The notes: generated by a model not told the origin, from the letters alone. Shown: positions 11,222 through 24,351, numbered from the stretch's first letter. The stretch is DNA of 64,000 bases from Scalesia atractyloides (GCA_947069175.1 CAMTDV010000003.1:46215194-46279193); one strand, 5' to 3'. Numbers and translations: made by a program.

Positions 11222-12460
11222 TGTTTACAAGTAACGTACCGTTGATGACATCGTTGCTGTTCTTGGCTTGAGCAGCGGTGATGACAAAAGCTCATCCGTG
11301 CGGAGCTTGTTGCTAGTTGTTGCGCTGAGGGCAAACATTGCTGAGGTGATTCGGGTCGCCACACTTGTAGCAAGCGCCACCATTGTTTGCTGGCTGTTGG
11401 GCTTGGTTTTGGGCGGGTGGTTGGGTTTGGTTACCTTGAGGTTTTTGGCCAAAATGGCAGTGGGTGTTGAAGTGTCCAAACCTATTGCACGTAGTGCAAA
11501 GGCGGCATGGTGCAGTAGTGAGGTGATGGTAAGTGCAAGTCACACACTTGGGAAAAGTCCCAGTGTAGCCTTGTTTGGCTGGTTTGGGGTTTTGGGTTAG
11601 GGCGAATTGTTGTTGCGGAGGGTTTGGCGGAGTAACAACTACGCAGTTTCGGTTCGAAGCCTTCCGCTTCTTACAATTGGGTTTGGGTGAAGGTTTAGAT
11701 GACTCAGTGATTGGTTCAATGGTAGCTTGGTGAACCGTTTAGGTAGAACCCCACGTTTCGTATGTTCTAGCCAAAACTTGATTATGGTTAAATTTGGCGG
11801 CTAGGCGGTAGGTTTTTTTAAGGTTTTAGGTTGGGCGGCCTCTACATAGTTGGAAAAGGAGGGAGGAAGGGCTCGAATGTACTTGGCTATGGCCTTGTTG
11901 GAAGAATCAACTTGACCAAGGCAAAGTATGCTAAGTTTCTTGAACCTTGCGGTGAGGGCGGTGTTGTCACTCCCAATTTGCTTAAGATTCCAGAATTCGT
12001 TCTCGAGTTATTGGAGCTCATGGGGAGGATAAAACACATCCTTCATGAGTTGCTTGAGCTTGGCCCAAGTGTTTGTGTAGGCGTCATCGTCACCATGCAC
12101 GTTTTGTTCTGCGGTCCACCGATCGAGGGCTCTCGATCGGAAGATGCAAGTGGCGTTGATGGTGCGTAGGTGATCAGGACACCCACTCTGGCGGTACGTG
12201 ACTTCAATGGCATCGAACCATTGGAGTAGTTTCGTCGCTCCCTCTTCGCCTGTGAATGGCATTAGGCTGCTAGAGTTAAACTGTTTAAACGAAAAGGTAG
12301 ACCTAGGCTAGTCGACTTTGGATTCGACCGAGCTGAGGAGGAATCAGTGTTAACCTAGGCTGGTTGAGGCTTACTAACGACGTCAGGATTAATCTTGGCC
12401 ATTTGCGTGGCCATAAACTTTATCATGTCCTTCTTGGACATCGAGTTGTCGTTAGATTTG
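11222..12460 (-). pseudogene. gag: Element A gag
   Basis: Starts near 12450 (MSKKDMIKFMATQMAK). The retrotransposon Gag domain lies at 12262-12008 (LLQWFDAIEVTYRQSGCPDHL) and continues in another frame (ENEFWNLKQIGS). Two zinc knuckles follow: CTTCNRFGHFNTHC near 11460-11505 and CYKCGDPNHLSNVC near 11332-11376, each CX2CX4HX4C. The CRLC-CTTC arrangement ahead of the first is shared with elements C and D. Stops and shifts are present. Confidence 0.8.
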
Positions 12461-13600
12461 GATTTTTCTTGCTTCCGTTCGATTTGTTTGAAGAAGACAT
12501 CTAAAAGGTAAAAAATAGAGGTAAAGGATGAGACTTGATCACAATGTGTTTAGAAAACAAAGTTTTCTTGCACGTATAAGCATAGAAGTATAACACATAG
12601 CACGTAGATTTCACATATTACGAAGCATATCACGTATTTGCATTGTATAATCACATATAACGACAATATTAGTGGTAAATTTAATTTGTTCATGATTATT
12701 AGCGTTGTTTTAGATTGCGAAGGATGTGCGATTTGTGCATTCGACTTGAAATGATAAACGTATCAAAGTAAAACACATAGAAATGGATATAGTATAAAAG
12801 AGATTTAACGTAAAACTTGGAGTGTTTCGAAACAAAACTAAGACTATTCGAAAATGAATCGAAAGTCCTCTCGAGTTAAAGAGACATGTTTTGGCCTAAT
12901 AGGTAGAATACTCTCTCCGAGAAGCTGTTAACGGTATTTACCCTTCGAGTTACTACAGGTCCCTAAATGATAAAAAATTTGAAACTTTGGCAGATTGAAA
13001 ATCGAAGAATGGGACTAGTTATCAAGGTGTGGATATCACTCCTAACTTGACAATTTCGTTCCCTAAACGTGGTTGATACTTACCAATCGAGGAGCAAATT
13101 CTGACTCATTGGCAAGGGTCCACTAGAGTATGAAATGGAAATTTCCATCAAGGTATTGGCGTCACTCCTAACTTGATGGCGAAATTTTGTGAAAAATCGA
13201 ATACACGAAATGAGGGACTTCACCAAAAATTTCAGGCCATTGGGCCTATTTTGGTGCAAATCGCCTTGTTGATGATATACGAGTGTCTTATGTCTTCAAG
13301 TGTGTATTGTGTCAAGCTTTGGAAAGGCACGTACTTAAGAAACGGGGCTAGATCAGAAGCAGAATAGGCAAGTTTAGACATTTTAATCAAGGAACCTGTT
13401 CACTTCGTGCGAAGTGGCTCACTTCGTGCGAAGTACTGCCACTTCGTACGAAGCTGTTCAGCTCGCACAAAGAGGCTCAGTTTGCACAAAGTGTTGGAGT
13501 TTGCACCAAGTGTTTTAGTTCACAGAATGGGGGTCTGATTTTGTACTTAGACTATACACTAGGTCAAATCATGCAATTCTTCCTAATTTCCTATAGTTAT
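12461..13600 (-). other. Element A leader with three stem-loops
   Basis: Untranslated leader between primer site and gag. Three inverted repeats, in element order: 13256-13221 (CACCAAAA/TTTTGGTG, with an inner AGGCC/GGCCT hairpin), 13179-13145 (CCATCAAG/CTTGATGG) and 13053-13019 (TTGTCAAG/CTTGATAA, one G-U pair). The same three occur in element D. A palindromic CTTCGTGCGAAG cluster is at 13395-13520. Confidence 0.7.
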
Positions 13601-13613
13601 GGCTCTGATGCCA
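13601..13613 (-). other. Element A primer binding site
   Basis: Minus strand TGGCATCAGAGCC, one base from the tRNA-iMet complement TGGTATCAGAGCC, three bases inside the 5' LTR. Confidence 0.8.
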
Positions 13614-13616
13614 ATT

Positions 13617-15187
13617 TGTCACATCCCAACCGATGGCGGAATCATCGGGGCAGACGAAGTAGATTACTTGAGACTTCATAGCACTTATTCGTGACAAGTA
13701 AATTAAGGAACAATATCTAATTTCATTTCTATACATGACCTCATGAATACGGGCGGTGCATTAATCCTATAGCGCTATACATGTTAAGGGAGGCTTGTAC
13801 ACAGTTAATGACGTAGTATCAAGCATTCGATTCTAACATGAATACGTTACAAGTGTTCGTATTAAGCATGTATGATTGATGTTTATGTTGTCATTCAACA
13901 TAATGAGTTGTGTTCAGTGGGTTGATATAATATATATGTTGCACCCCGAAAGTGTAAAGATAAAGAGGGGAGTCGAGTATGCTCACAGTTTTGCAAGCTT
14001 CCTAGTAATCCGGGATCTGGTGAGTTGAGGTGATGAACACCGAAGTTACCCTACATGAGGAAAACAAAGGTGTGTGAATGGACTGTGTTTGGTGATGGAT
14101 TAGATTTGAAATCATAAAATACGGAAAGAAAACGGGGAAATTGCCACTTCATACGAAGTGGGCTGACCACATCGTGTGAAGTGACTTGCACTTCGTACGA
14201 AGTGATTATCCACTCGTGCAAAGTGATAATTTTGGAATGATTTAGCTCGTTTTGCACCCGCTTACACACTGATTTCCGTGAACGGGAATTTTGGCAACGA
14301 GACAAAACAGTGTAGAGCCATAACACTTAATCAGAATGCGATTAATATTATGCCCAGACCAGTTTGTTAAGAAAATATAATAGATATGTGTAGTTTTTGT
14401 CCGTTTTTGTCAAGTTTGTCATAGAGGTCAAGCAAGGAGGTATGGAACCTCGTTTTATGATTCACCAAAGCATGAAGTTTATCAACACAGTTGATAAACC
14501 TGGTCGATCATGAATATACATAAATTAAATATACAAAATGTTCAAGTGATGTGTGGAACTTAATTCGCGTAGCCAAGGTTCCCAACGTTCTCACACTTGC
14601 TGGAACACAAGTCCAGTCCTAGTGAGGATGATGAACTCAGTTAGCTCCTACACTTGGTACAAAAGAAAAAGAAGAAGAATCATAAGAGAAATGACAAGGT
14701 AATAGTGAGTTGAACTCACTTAGAAGATTCTGGGAACAATCTTCCAATAATTCAGAAGTTTCAGAGTGGGAGTGAGAGTGTTCGGAAAGATTGAAGTGGT
14801 GAGGAAGGTGTGTATTTATAGGAAAAGTTGATGTCAGCTCCTCTTCGTACGAGTTGAACCACTTCGTACGAAGTGGGTTCAACTCGCACGAGTGAGTTGG
14901 TTTGGGGCTATTTTACGTATTTTAGCCGGTATTCGAGTATTCCAAGCATAAAGTTGTAACATATGAGTATTGCACGTATAATAAGTATGATTTGCATGTA
15001 AGTATGTATTCGAATGATTAATTGCAAGTATAATAAGTATAGGTTAAATAAGTGTTTCATTATGATCATCGTCCCGGATTACAAGGTTGGAAAGAAAATA
15101 CGAATAAGAAACGAATACAAGTTTCCATAAATAGAAATACGATTACACTTTTTAAATAATGAAAATACAAGAATGCGAGGCGTTACA
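13617..15187 (-). mobile_element. Element A 5' LTR
   Basis: Partner of 6008-7913; plus-strand edges TGTCACATCCCAACCG and GCGTTACA. About 350 bases are missing after plus position 13730, and a short extra segment lies near 14490-14540. The TATA box is at 14813-14822. Confidence 0.9.
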
Positions 15188-15192
15188 ACTAC

Positions 15193-15523
15193 AGCTGTAG
15201 AGACAATAGTCTCACAGTTGGATAGTGGTTACATTGCTAAGACCCCCTTGAAGGCAACCACTATTAAAAATAGTCTCTGCATCAGTTGGAAGTCCTAGTA
15301 CCAAGAAAAGAGGCACTTGGTATAAAACCAAGTTTAACCACCTCAGGTGGGAATTCAGATGATCTTGTTAAATCAAGTGATGGATTTAACTATCAAGTGA
15401 TGGAGAAGGTCACCAACTTAGAAATATTTGTTGGGGAGATCAAGGACATGATGCAAATCCTTCTCAAAAAACTATAGACCCATACCAACAAATGCAGAAA
15501 TTGCAAAAGAAATGTGGGCATAT
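15193..15523 (+). pseudogene. Envelope-like ORF, middle part (outer copia element)
   Basis: Continuation after element A. The stretch at 15286-15477 reads as charged helix (VTNLEIFVGEIKDMMQILLKKL), and a neighbouring frame gives MQKLQKKCG just before the break, as in coiled-coil tails of such ORFs. Interrupted at 15524 by element B. Confidence 0.5.
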
Positions 15524-16428
15524 TGTGACAACCGGCAAAATAATGGTAATTTCCGTACAACTTAACAATTTGATTATACAAATTATTGCGTTCGTTACGA
15601 CTTAATTAATGCATGATTAGGTCGCGTAAAGTCTAGCAATCATAGGACATGGTTAATTAAGCCAAACAACATCGTTACATTCTTCACGTTGAGAGAAAAC
15701 AACAAACTATGTCCAAATATGTTGGCAAAATGCTGAAACACTATTCACCGGAACACACTATTCATGCCAACAAGTTCTGAAAACTGTCAAAAGAGCAATG
15801 AATGGCATGAAAGCATTTTATGGTTGAAATACAAATAAAAATCCCTAATTAGGGACATTAAATACAAAACACTTTAACTTTCCGGAAAACACGTGTTGTT
15901 AAAATTCATCCGAATCTCGTTAAAATATAACAAAGTAAATTGTCCGAAACGCCAAAACTCAACACTTTAAGGGACATAGGGCTCGTACGTAATGCTATAC
16001 ACCCTAAATAAACTTGGGGATATCAATGGAATGTCCTAAACATAAACTCCTGGTGCTACGCCGCATTGTTCGCAACGTGACCAAATTCAAGCTGATAGGC
16101 AAACAAGTTGTATTTCTACCATCCAATTTCCTAAACTAAAAACTAGCGAACTAGTTAGCCATATTTTGGCATCGTAAACGCCATAAATAAACGCCATGAC
16201 ATCAATGGTAAAATAAAACTATAGCTCCCGGTATTATGTAGCGTTTTTTTGTAACACCCGATATCGAACCGACGAGCGAACTAGTGGCATTCTAACATCT
16301 AAATTCAATACGCACTAACTAATAAACTAGTTAGACTTTATTTAAAACCATAAACTACCATTAACACCCAAATTACGTAATTAACCTAATTACTAAAATA
16401 TCTACAAGTTAACATTTTTGTGCACATG

Positions 16429-16465
<37 letters not shown>

Positions 16466-17987
16466 CAAGTCATGTCTCCATACCCATGGCCATACCTTAA
16501 CCTATAACTAGTTGGTGAATGATGGTTATAAGTATGGCTATGAGATCTCATCTTTGACTTAAAGGATTTTTGCATCTTATAAACTACAATCATCACCATT
16601 TGCAACATTGAACAACACCAAAAATCTCCTACCTTTCCCCTTCACCTCACGGCAGCCAACACCCCCCTTAAACCCTTCCTTTTCATCCATTAAACCAATC
16701 ATTTTAACCTCTAAAATCCCATTTCAAGACCACCCAAGGAAGGTGCAAGCATGGAGGACTTTTAGAGCTTCATTTGGAGCTTAATCTCTTCTTAATCTTT
16801 ATCATAACCATAGCAAAGTTGTAAGATCATTTCTCACCATTTTCAAGCTTTATATATTATGTAGAATAACAAAGTACAACTTGATCATCTTGAACTCTAA
16901 GAAAACCAAAGCTTAAAACCCTAATCATAACATAAAAAGTCTACTATTGTGATGTATTTTGTGTTGATCATGTTGCTTAGTTCTAGTTAGCTTATATATT
17001 CTTGATGATTATGTTAAAGTAAGTTGTTTAGCTTGATGATCTTGTATGGAACTTGATTAAAAATGGTGATTTAAACAACTTGATGTTTAAATCTTAACAT
17101 GATCATCATCCACATAATACATGAACTTTACTACAAAAATAAAAGTGATTTTAACATTTTATAACTTTCATGCAAATTAAGAATCATGAATTACACTAAG
17201 ATGGTTTTAAAAGTGTGTTATTCAAAGTCGTTTAAATAGAAGGACAAGATTATTGTGTTAAATATGATGGTTTAATAATCTTGCTAAAAGAATTAAAAAG
17301 TGTCATCATTTTTACTAGAAAGTGTGGTTAAAAATATAGAAAGTTCAAGGATTATAAGGATAATTATATGTGAAATTGTTACATGAAAAAGTTGGGGTTG
17401 AAACTTGATTGAGATTAAGGAATTTAAACATGCTTAAAATACGTTTTAAAAACGTGGAAAATGCCATAGTTTAGGGGAAACTATGGCGAAATTTTTCTAA
17501 AATCTAATCGCAATTAAAGTACGATTAACGGGGTGATTAATGGGACTAAACGCGATTAGTGATCTTAATCGGTAATTAAGAAAGTTTAATGAAAAGGGTT
17601 AACCCTAATCTTACAAGAACTTCTATAAACACTTAAATATAATTATAAGTTAAAAAGAGTTATAAAAAGGTGAAATGGAAATTTTATAAGTATAAGTATA
17701 TTCTTAAATAAAAATATATACATGTTTACAATATACCAACTTATTTTTATAAATACTTGTACAATTATGTGTATGTATTAGAAGTTAGGAAGAATACTAA
17801 CTAAAATACAAATACACTACACAAACAATCTCCAAATACGTGACGACGAATGAGTGTAAAAACATGTAAGGAACTAACTACATGAACAAAGTTATATTAC
17901 ACTTTGGCATGAAATGCGGACGACGAACAACCGGACATCGGGCAAATCATTACATAACCTTATATTACAGAAATATATATATATATA
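15524..17987 (+). mobile_element. Element B 5' LTR, left part
   Basis: Aligns with 51853-53487 from TGTGACAACCGG through a (TA)n tract (16430-16462) to ACTTTACTACAAAAA; after that only this copy continues. A promoter-like CTTATAAAC near 16577 is followed by an A/C-rich leader. Transposon sequence of the opposite orientation begins at 17988. Confidence 0.8.
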
Positions 17988-18771
17988 TGTCACACCCCCG
18001 TGTTATCAGTTTCGCATCAGAGCGGGGCGTGACCTGAATGGCGTCGTCATAGCACAGCGGAAGCAAGCGTGAGTGCTAAGGTTTCTAGTAACTGAACGTC
18101 CACTAACTACTCGAATCCCCATGGGTTCCACTATTCCAACCGTGCCATACTTGTAATCATAACCTGAGAAAGAACATCCGAAAAGTCAACATAAAGTTGG
18201 CGAGTTCATAGTTTGTTTGATTTTCGTGTCAAATGATTCATAAAACATTTGAAAATCTTGCATTCGATCAACCGGTTTGTGGGATCATAGTATCCCAAAA
18301 CATTTGAAATGTCAAGTCTGTATAACAGTATTGAAATGTTTTCCATTTTGCTTGCAAATCCATGCATATAACTGTTATGTTTATAAACTGGTGATAAAAT
18401 GATTTCAATCGTATCTGTAAATAAACTGGTATTGAAATGTTTTCTGTTATCTTTGTAAACCGGTGTTGAAATCGTAGTATGTAGTTTTCCTATGGAATCT
18501 AAGGATCAATCAGTGTGTAGCTAATACACTGACCTATGTGCCATAAGTAAGTAACCAAACCGAGAATTCTTTGACTTTTTGGGATCACAAAAGCACTCCT
18601 AACCGATTATCATACCAGGAGTGGAGCGTGTCTCAAACTCGATAGATCTATACCTTTTGCACCTTGGTCACTACGTGATTAGTGGTTACTATTTTTATTT
18701 CCCTACTTGCGCACAGTGATCTTGTTATAATCTAATCCCATAGCTACATACCAATTGTTATAAATATGTGT

Positions 18772-18965
18772 TATTGGGCCTAGCCCATGTTCTTTTGTGA
18801 TTTTGGGCCTAGGCCATGTTCTTTTGTGATTGTGGGCCTCGCCCATGTTCATTTGTGATTTTGGGCATAGCCCATGTTCTTTTGTGATTTTGGGCCTTGC
18901 CCATGTTCTTTTTTCATTGGGCCTAGCCCATGTTATAAATAAAATTGGGGCCTCACCCATAGTTG
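18772..18965. repeat. About 31-bp tandem repeat with GGGCC-AGCCCA cores
   Basis: Six to seven copies of a unit of type TGGGCCTAGCCCATGTTC-TTTTGTGATT. Each holds an inverted TGGGC/GCCCA pair. The long minus-strand reading frame here is a by-product of the repeat. Confidence 0.9.
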
Positions 18966-20516
18966 TGACTATGACAATCCCGTCACTAGTCATAAAACTC
19001 ATGCATGTTTCGAAAAGCTTTGTATAGCTTTGAAAATCGGTAAGTTTAGTATAAACCTTTCGTAAACCATTTGTGTTCATTGGAATCTTTTTGTAGCATG
19101 GTTTAGAAATATATGATTTTCGTTTATCGAAACGTTGTGCTCTTTTGCAAAACTTGCATGTCTTTCCACCCCTGAAGACATTTATAAAAATATAAAACAG
19201 TAAAAAGTGGGGGTTATGAACTCACCTTGATTTCCTTGTGCAAAGCTAGCTTAATGTGATTTCCATAGTGTTGTCTCCACAACTTGACTTGCTAGCATGC
19301 AATCTAGTGTATTCCTAAAACGGAATAACGTGCAAGTTTCTAAGAATGACGTAGCTATACTACGTGATACTGAGCTCTACCGAATCGTTAACCATACGAT
19401 TCTATGAAATTTGTCATTGTCTTAACTCGGTTAACCAACCTATGGTTTTCTTAGAAACGATTCTGTTTTTGAGAGACTTGAAATATATGCTTACATATAA
19501 ACATAACTATATTTCTTGAAATCGTATTTAGTCGTCGCCTACATTGACGGTTAATAGTATGACCCTTCATAGTTTTCGTAAGGTATATTATATATATATA
19601 TATATACTTGTAAATATACCAATATTGATAATACATTTCGTATCCGAACAAGACTCTGGCGTATCGTTTATAATAAATAACCGTGTCGTCGTACGCTTGT
19701 TATAGTCCTACGGAGTTGTGTCGTACTTCGTTTAGGCGTTGAAATCGAATATAACAAATAGCATTTGAAGTTCCTGAATCGTCAACGTTTGAAATAATAC
19801 GCGCCTTGTTTTCGTCTTGTAAAAGCGTTCGGAAATCTTTGCGCTTCGAAATAAGTATAAACAATATACTTATTTTTATATCGTCGTTCGAATGATTTAT
19901 CGATGAAGCTAGTTTACGAGTTGCGATGTTGAAGTAAACATAAATAAATATCATTTATTTTATAGTTGATTGCCGAATGTTTGTTATCTTGACATCGCGC
20001 TCGTTGAAATGTTGTCGGCTCAAGTTTTGAATGTTTTAATTAGCATCGTCAAATAAATATACACCTATATATATTTTATAATAACCATTTGAAATCGGAT
20101 GTTTAATCTTTGAAATGTGTCGCGTTTTTGTATTGCGTATTTTTACAAAAATCGGGCAGAGTTTCCACTGTTTTCGGACGATCCCGACAACACAAGTTGT
20201 CGATTTATTTATCAAAACACAAACTGCAATGTACGCAAACAATATATATAATTTCTCGACGTATTTCGAATATAATTTTCGCCGATTTATAATTTCCGAT
20301 TTATATTATAATAACGACGTCGGTTTGATTTTTAACTAATAATTTTAAACGAGTTACGCAGTCGGCTCGATTGTTATATATTATTTATTTCCTTTGGCGA
20401 TATATAATCGTTTACGGTTCGGTTTGAGCTCGGTGTTCGCGCGCTAATTATTAATAATAATTATAAACTAATATAATTAAATTTCGCGTCGTAATTAATT
20501 TTTACCGAGTCTCGAG

Positions 20517-20687
20517 TTGACCAGTTGACTAAGCTGACCGTGTTGACTGAGTTGACTGCGTTGACCAGCAGTTGACTAGTTGACCACGGTTGACCGGGTT
20601 TGACCGGACCCAAAACTGAACCGAGGCACCCAAAAATGACCCAAAACTATCCCTTGACTAGTTTTGACCCATGTTGACATGTTGACC
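20517..20687. promoter_or_regulatory. W-box-like TTGAC cluster
   Basis: Thirteen TTGAC cores, most of them TTGACC or TTGACT, in 171 bases. TTGAC[CT] is the W box bound by WRKY factors. It lies about 600 bases downstream of the minus-strand TATA box of this LTR. Confidence 0.6.
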
Positions 20688-21286
20688 ACGTTGAACCGAG
20701 CCCGAGAGTGTCCCGAACTTTAATTTTCAACCGAGACGAAAGTGTTTTGTATGGACTCTACGGGTTACAAGGATCCCAAAAATATATTTTTCATTGAAAA
20801 CGGATGTCCGGAACCTCGCCAGAACCACGCTAGAAGTTGGAATTTCGCTGGAGAATAAAATTTCATGAAAACCTGCTGAAAGGTCTCTAACCACCCGATC
20901 TAAACATGCACGAAGTGAAAAGTCCAAAACGGGTTCGCCGGAGTTGGGTCGGAATGTCGCCGGAGTTGCTCCCGAGCCCAAACGGCTTCGAATCTGCTAA
21001 AACCAACATCACCACGCGATCCGGAACGTCGAAGATAATCGAAAAAGTGTACTCTTGTCCGGAAAACAGTCGCCGGAGCACCGCCGCCGGCTCCGCCTCC
21101 ATCTCTCTGTCTCGTCTCTCTCTCTCCAGCTCTGGTAGGTATGCGGGTGTATGTGTGTCGGAGGAGATGACCGGAGTCACTGACCGGTTCCGTCGCTGTA
21201 GCAAATCTGGTCAGAGAGAAGGTAGAGAGTTTATTGGTGTGCTAGGGTTTGGTTTGAGAGAAAATGAGGGGAAGAAGAAGTTATGA

Positions 21287-21300
21287 TGTATTTATATTTA
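21287..21300 (-). promoter_or_regulatory. TATA box of minus-strand LTR
   Basis: Minus strand AAATATAAATACATC followed by a pyrimidine-rich CTTCTTCTTCCCC leader. Confidence 0.5.
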
Positions 21301-22224
21301 GGGTTTGTTAGTGGGTTGGGCCTAAAGCCCTTATCGTGTATTCAAGCCCAAATACGCATCCAAGACTCGTTATCATTTCCTGAACCTCGTAAAATATTTA
21401 TTCGGAGTCGAGAGTGCTTAAAATTTTATCGGAGGTCGGGTTTTGACGCGTAACCCGTTAGTTGCATTAAAAATCGTGTAGTTGCCCGGTTTGTCGTTTC
21501 TGATCTGTTTTTCATTCTGGTTTCTACCGCGAATAATAAATTCAATTACGGAGCTAAATATATTATAATATACTAATGTCGAGGCGTAACTCGAGTTCGT
21601 GGCTTCCGTTTCGTTGTCGGTGCGTTCCAGTTTTCCGCTTAACTTCCACGTTGTGCTTTGCGACGTTCAACGATTCCAAATTTTATCGCATAATTATGAA
21701 TGTATGTTAAATACAAGTACAAAATTCGTATTTTTAGGCGTTGTCAGTATTAGTTCGGCATCAGTTCGCTTATTGTTCGATTTTGCATTAAAGTTATCGA
21801 TTCTCGCCATATGGTGTAAAGTGAAGCAACTGGACGTTCCTAGGCTCTCCAGGGGCCTGATCGAGTTAATTTACATCTAATTATGTTGTTTATAATGATA
21901 TTATTGTTCATTACGCGCTTAATTACAACCGGAAAATGCCGGTTGACACAATATATATATATATATACATAAAACCAAAAGCCGTCATGAATTATCAAAT
22001 AAACGACCCAATGAAGTAAATGCGTAGCTATCCGCAACGGTCGCAGCATCATTACAACACGGAAAGGATACCTATCACAGGCGATGCTTGTGCGTTTCGA
22101 CAAGAAAATTTATAGCAAAAAGTTCTACGACTAACTCTAAAAATATTATAGTTTTTGGTTAAAAATCTATATATGTCACTTAAAAATTCTGGAAAGTATA
22201 AAATGAAGTGTCACTAATTATATC

Positions 22225-22410
22225 CATGTAAAAGCAAATACGTATAAATACCAAATAATACGATATACCAATAAGTATAAATACGGTATAAATACCAAAT
22301 AACACGGTATACAAATACGTATAAATACCAAATAATACAGTATACAAATACGTATGAATACAGTATAAATACCAAATAATAAGGTATAAAAATACGTATA
22401 AATACTTATA
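22225..22410. repeat. Short-period GTATAAATACC-type minisatellite
   Basis: Several imperfect copies of a unit of type AATACGTATAAATACC-AAATAATACGGTATAC. Repeated at about 24720-24905 in unit 2. Confidence 0.8.
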
Positions 22411-22475
22411 TCAAAACACTTAGTAACAAACAAGAATTGCAAGTAGTGTATACGCACAACATACACGTGCAAATG

Positions 22476-23040
22476 CATACAATAAAACAATTTGCATATA
22501 CAATGCAATATTTGCATATACCATGGAACAAATGCATACAACAAAATAATTTGCATATACAAAGTAACAGTTGCATATATAATAGTGCAAATGCATACAA
22601 CAACAATTTGCATATACAGTGCAATATTTGCATATACCATGGAACAAATACATACAACAAAATAATTTGCATATACAAAGTAACAGTTGCATATATAATG
22701 GTGCAAAAGCATTCAACAAAACAATTTGCATATACCATGGAACAAATACATACAACAAAATAACTTGCATATACAAAGTAATAGTTGCATATATAATGGT
22801 GCAAAAGCATTCAACAAAATAATTTGCATATACAATGCAATATTTGCATATACCATGGAACAAATACATACAACAAAATAACTTGCATATACAAAGTAAC
22901 AGTTGCATATATAATGGTGCAAATGCATACAACAAAACAATTTGCATATACAATGCAATATTTTCATATACCATGGAACGAGGACATACAAAAGATCAAT
23001 TTGCATATACAAAGGAACATATACTTATACATGTGAACGA
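22476..23040. repeat. 59-bp minisatellite with alternating monomers, copy 1
   Basis: About nine 59-bp monomers, one truncated. Two types alternate: one carries GCAATATTTGCATATACCATGG, written here as GCAATATTTGCATA plus TACCATGG, the other AACAGTTGCATATATAATGG. The effective higher-order period is about 118 bp. Open frames on both strands here are repeat artefacts. Confidence 0.92.
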
Positions 23041-23291
23041 GGTTCGCTATGCTTAAAATATGTATTGGAAGAATATACAAAACACGCAACGAACTTATAC
23101 CGTGCGCGGCACGGAGACTCTCATGGGCTAGGCCCACTCATACCGTGTGGATCACGGTGACTCAAATGGGCTAGGCCCATTCTCACTTGTGTGAGGCACA
23201 AAGACTCTTATGGACTAGGCCCACTTATACTCGTGCGAGGCACTAAGACTCACGAAGGGCAAGGCCCGTTCGTCCACTTGATGGATATGAA

Positions 23292-23329
<38 letters not shown>

Positions 23330-24339
23330 AAAGAAGTGTATATACATATTAAAACAAAAATACGAAACAAATGGCAACATATTTAAAATACGCAAAGGGA
23401 TCCAAATACTTAACTTAAATAATAACGTTCAAGATGAACAACGGGTACACATTTAACCATAACTCAAGTGTCTAATGAGTTAGAGCACTTGTAGGTTGAT
23501 ACGCTCTTTGGGATACCCGAATTGCTAACATATATTCACGGACGCAAATCAGTGAGTTCATGTTCCCCCTTTTCTCTTAAATGCTTTTGGTTTACAACTC
23601 TTGGGGGGGGGGTACATGTTTTCGATGGTATGGTTTAGCTATGGAATGAAATATTAGATCATGTGCGAATAGGGTATCTCTTAAGTGCCATTAATCTTTT
23701 ATAAGATCGAGGAACAAGAGTGGTAGATCTACTGGTGTAGTGAGCCCCACTCATGGGTCCTTATGTAGTCACATGTAGTGCTTTTGTTGTCCCAGCCGGG
23801 TGGACCGGAAGGAATTTTCTAGGGTAGAGTACTTCCTATGTCGTCACACATATTAATGCCCTTGCAAAACATTAATGATCATCAAGTTCATTGATGCTTT
23901 ACATACCACAAATTTTCATATATGAACTCTCAAATGTTTTTAAGATTAATTTGGTGCGCACACAAAATGCATGAACTCGCCAACCTTTGTTGATGTTTTT
24001 AAACTTACATGTATTTCAGGAAATTGAAGTGGATCTTGACGCAATTGTTTACGAAGTTTTCAAGGTTACTAGTAGTCGATGTCATCCGTATTTTTAGAGG
24101 GTTTGGTCTATATATTCATCTTCGAATGGAAAATAGGATGCAAAGCCTTAATGTTTTACAAGTTATTTTGAACAAGTCTCTTGTAAACTATAAATCACCT
24201 AGGATGTCTTTTATCTCCAAATAACTTGTGGCTTGTAATGTTTATATATGTTTCATATAGTTGTTTACTCATATCATATGCGATGAAAACTAATCAAGTT
24301 CACACCACGCGCTTTCGTCTATGTACGGGTGTGACAGAT

Positions 24340-24351
24340 TGGTATCAGAGC
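24340..24351 (+). other. Primer binding site, unit 1
   Basis: TGGTATCAGAGC, four bases after an LTR-like end GTGTGACA. It is the tRNA-iMet complement used by plant gypsy elements. Confidence 0.8.

Larger units (their letters stand above)
6008..15187 (-). mobile_element. Element A: Ty3/gypsy chromovirus (Tekay-like), full length, decayed
   Basis: Minus-strand element bounded by LTRs at 13617-15187 (5') and 6008-7913 (3'), with TSD ACTAC at 6003-6007 and 15188-15192. Order in its own direction: 5' LTR, primer site, leader with three stem-loops, gag, protease, RT, RNase H, integrase, chromodomain, palindrome, PPT, 3' LTR. It inserted into the envelope-like ORF of the outer copia element. Every gene has stops or shifts, so it is not autonomous now. 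It belongs to the same clade as element D: Gag, pol, leader and LTR ends are all alignable by eye. Confidence 0.92.
17988..21875 (-). mobile_element. Minus-strand LTR, probably solo, inserted in B's 5' LTR
   Basis: The plus-strand left edge TGTCACACCCCCGTG gives a minus-strand end ...GGGTGTGACA. The likely other edge is TTACA at 21871-21875. The minus-strand TATA box (AAATATAAATAC) is at 21287-21300. It resembles the long LTRs of the same chromovirus group: the GAACTCGCCAAC segment and the TGGGCTAGGCCC repeats recur in 21871-26917. No matching TSD (ATATA versus TCTAA), so the right edge is tentative. Confidence 0.55.

Noticed and set aside
17983..17987. Target site duplication of the LTR at 17988
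   Set aside because: ATATA versus TCTAA; the right edge is not secure.
18703..19080. 125-codon minus-strand ORF
   Set aside because: Most of it is encoded by the 31-bp GGGCC repeat; no family resemblance.
20887..21286. Overlapping ORFs of 105-126 codons at the start of a minus-strand LTR
   Set aside because: They lie in R/U5 of the LTR, overlap on opposite strands and have no recognisable domain.
22476..23040. Regular repeats that could be taken for a CRISPR array
   Set aside because: The units are contiguous, alternate in type and have no unique spacers. The context is a plant LTR.
22406..23056. Many overlapping ORFs of 70-190 codons on both strands (also 24667-25574)
   Set aside because: They are translations of the 59-bp minisatellite in all frames; the repeated peptides differ by frame and no start or domain is supported.
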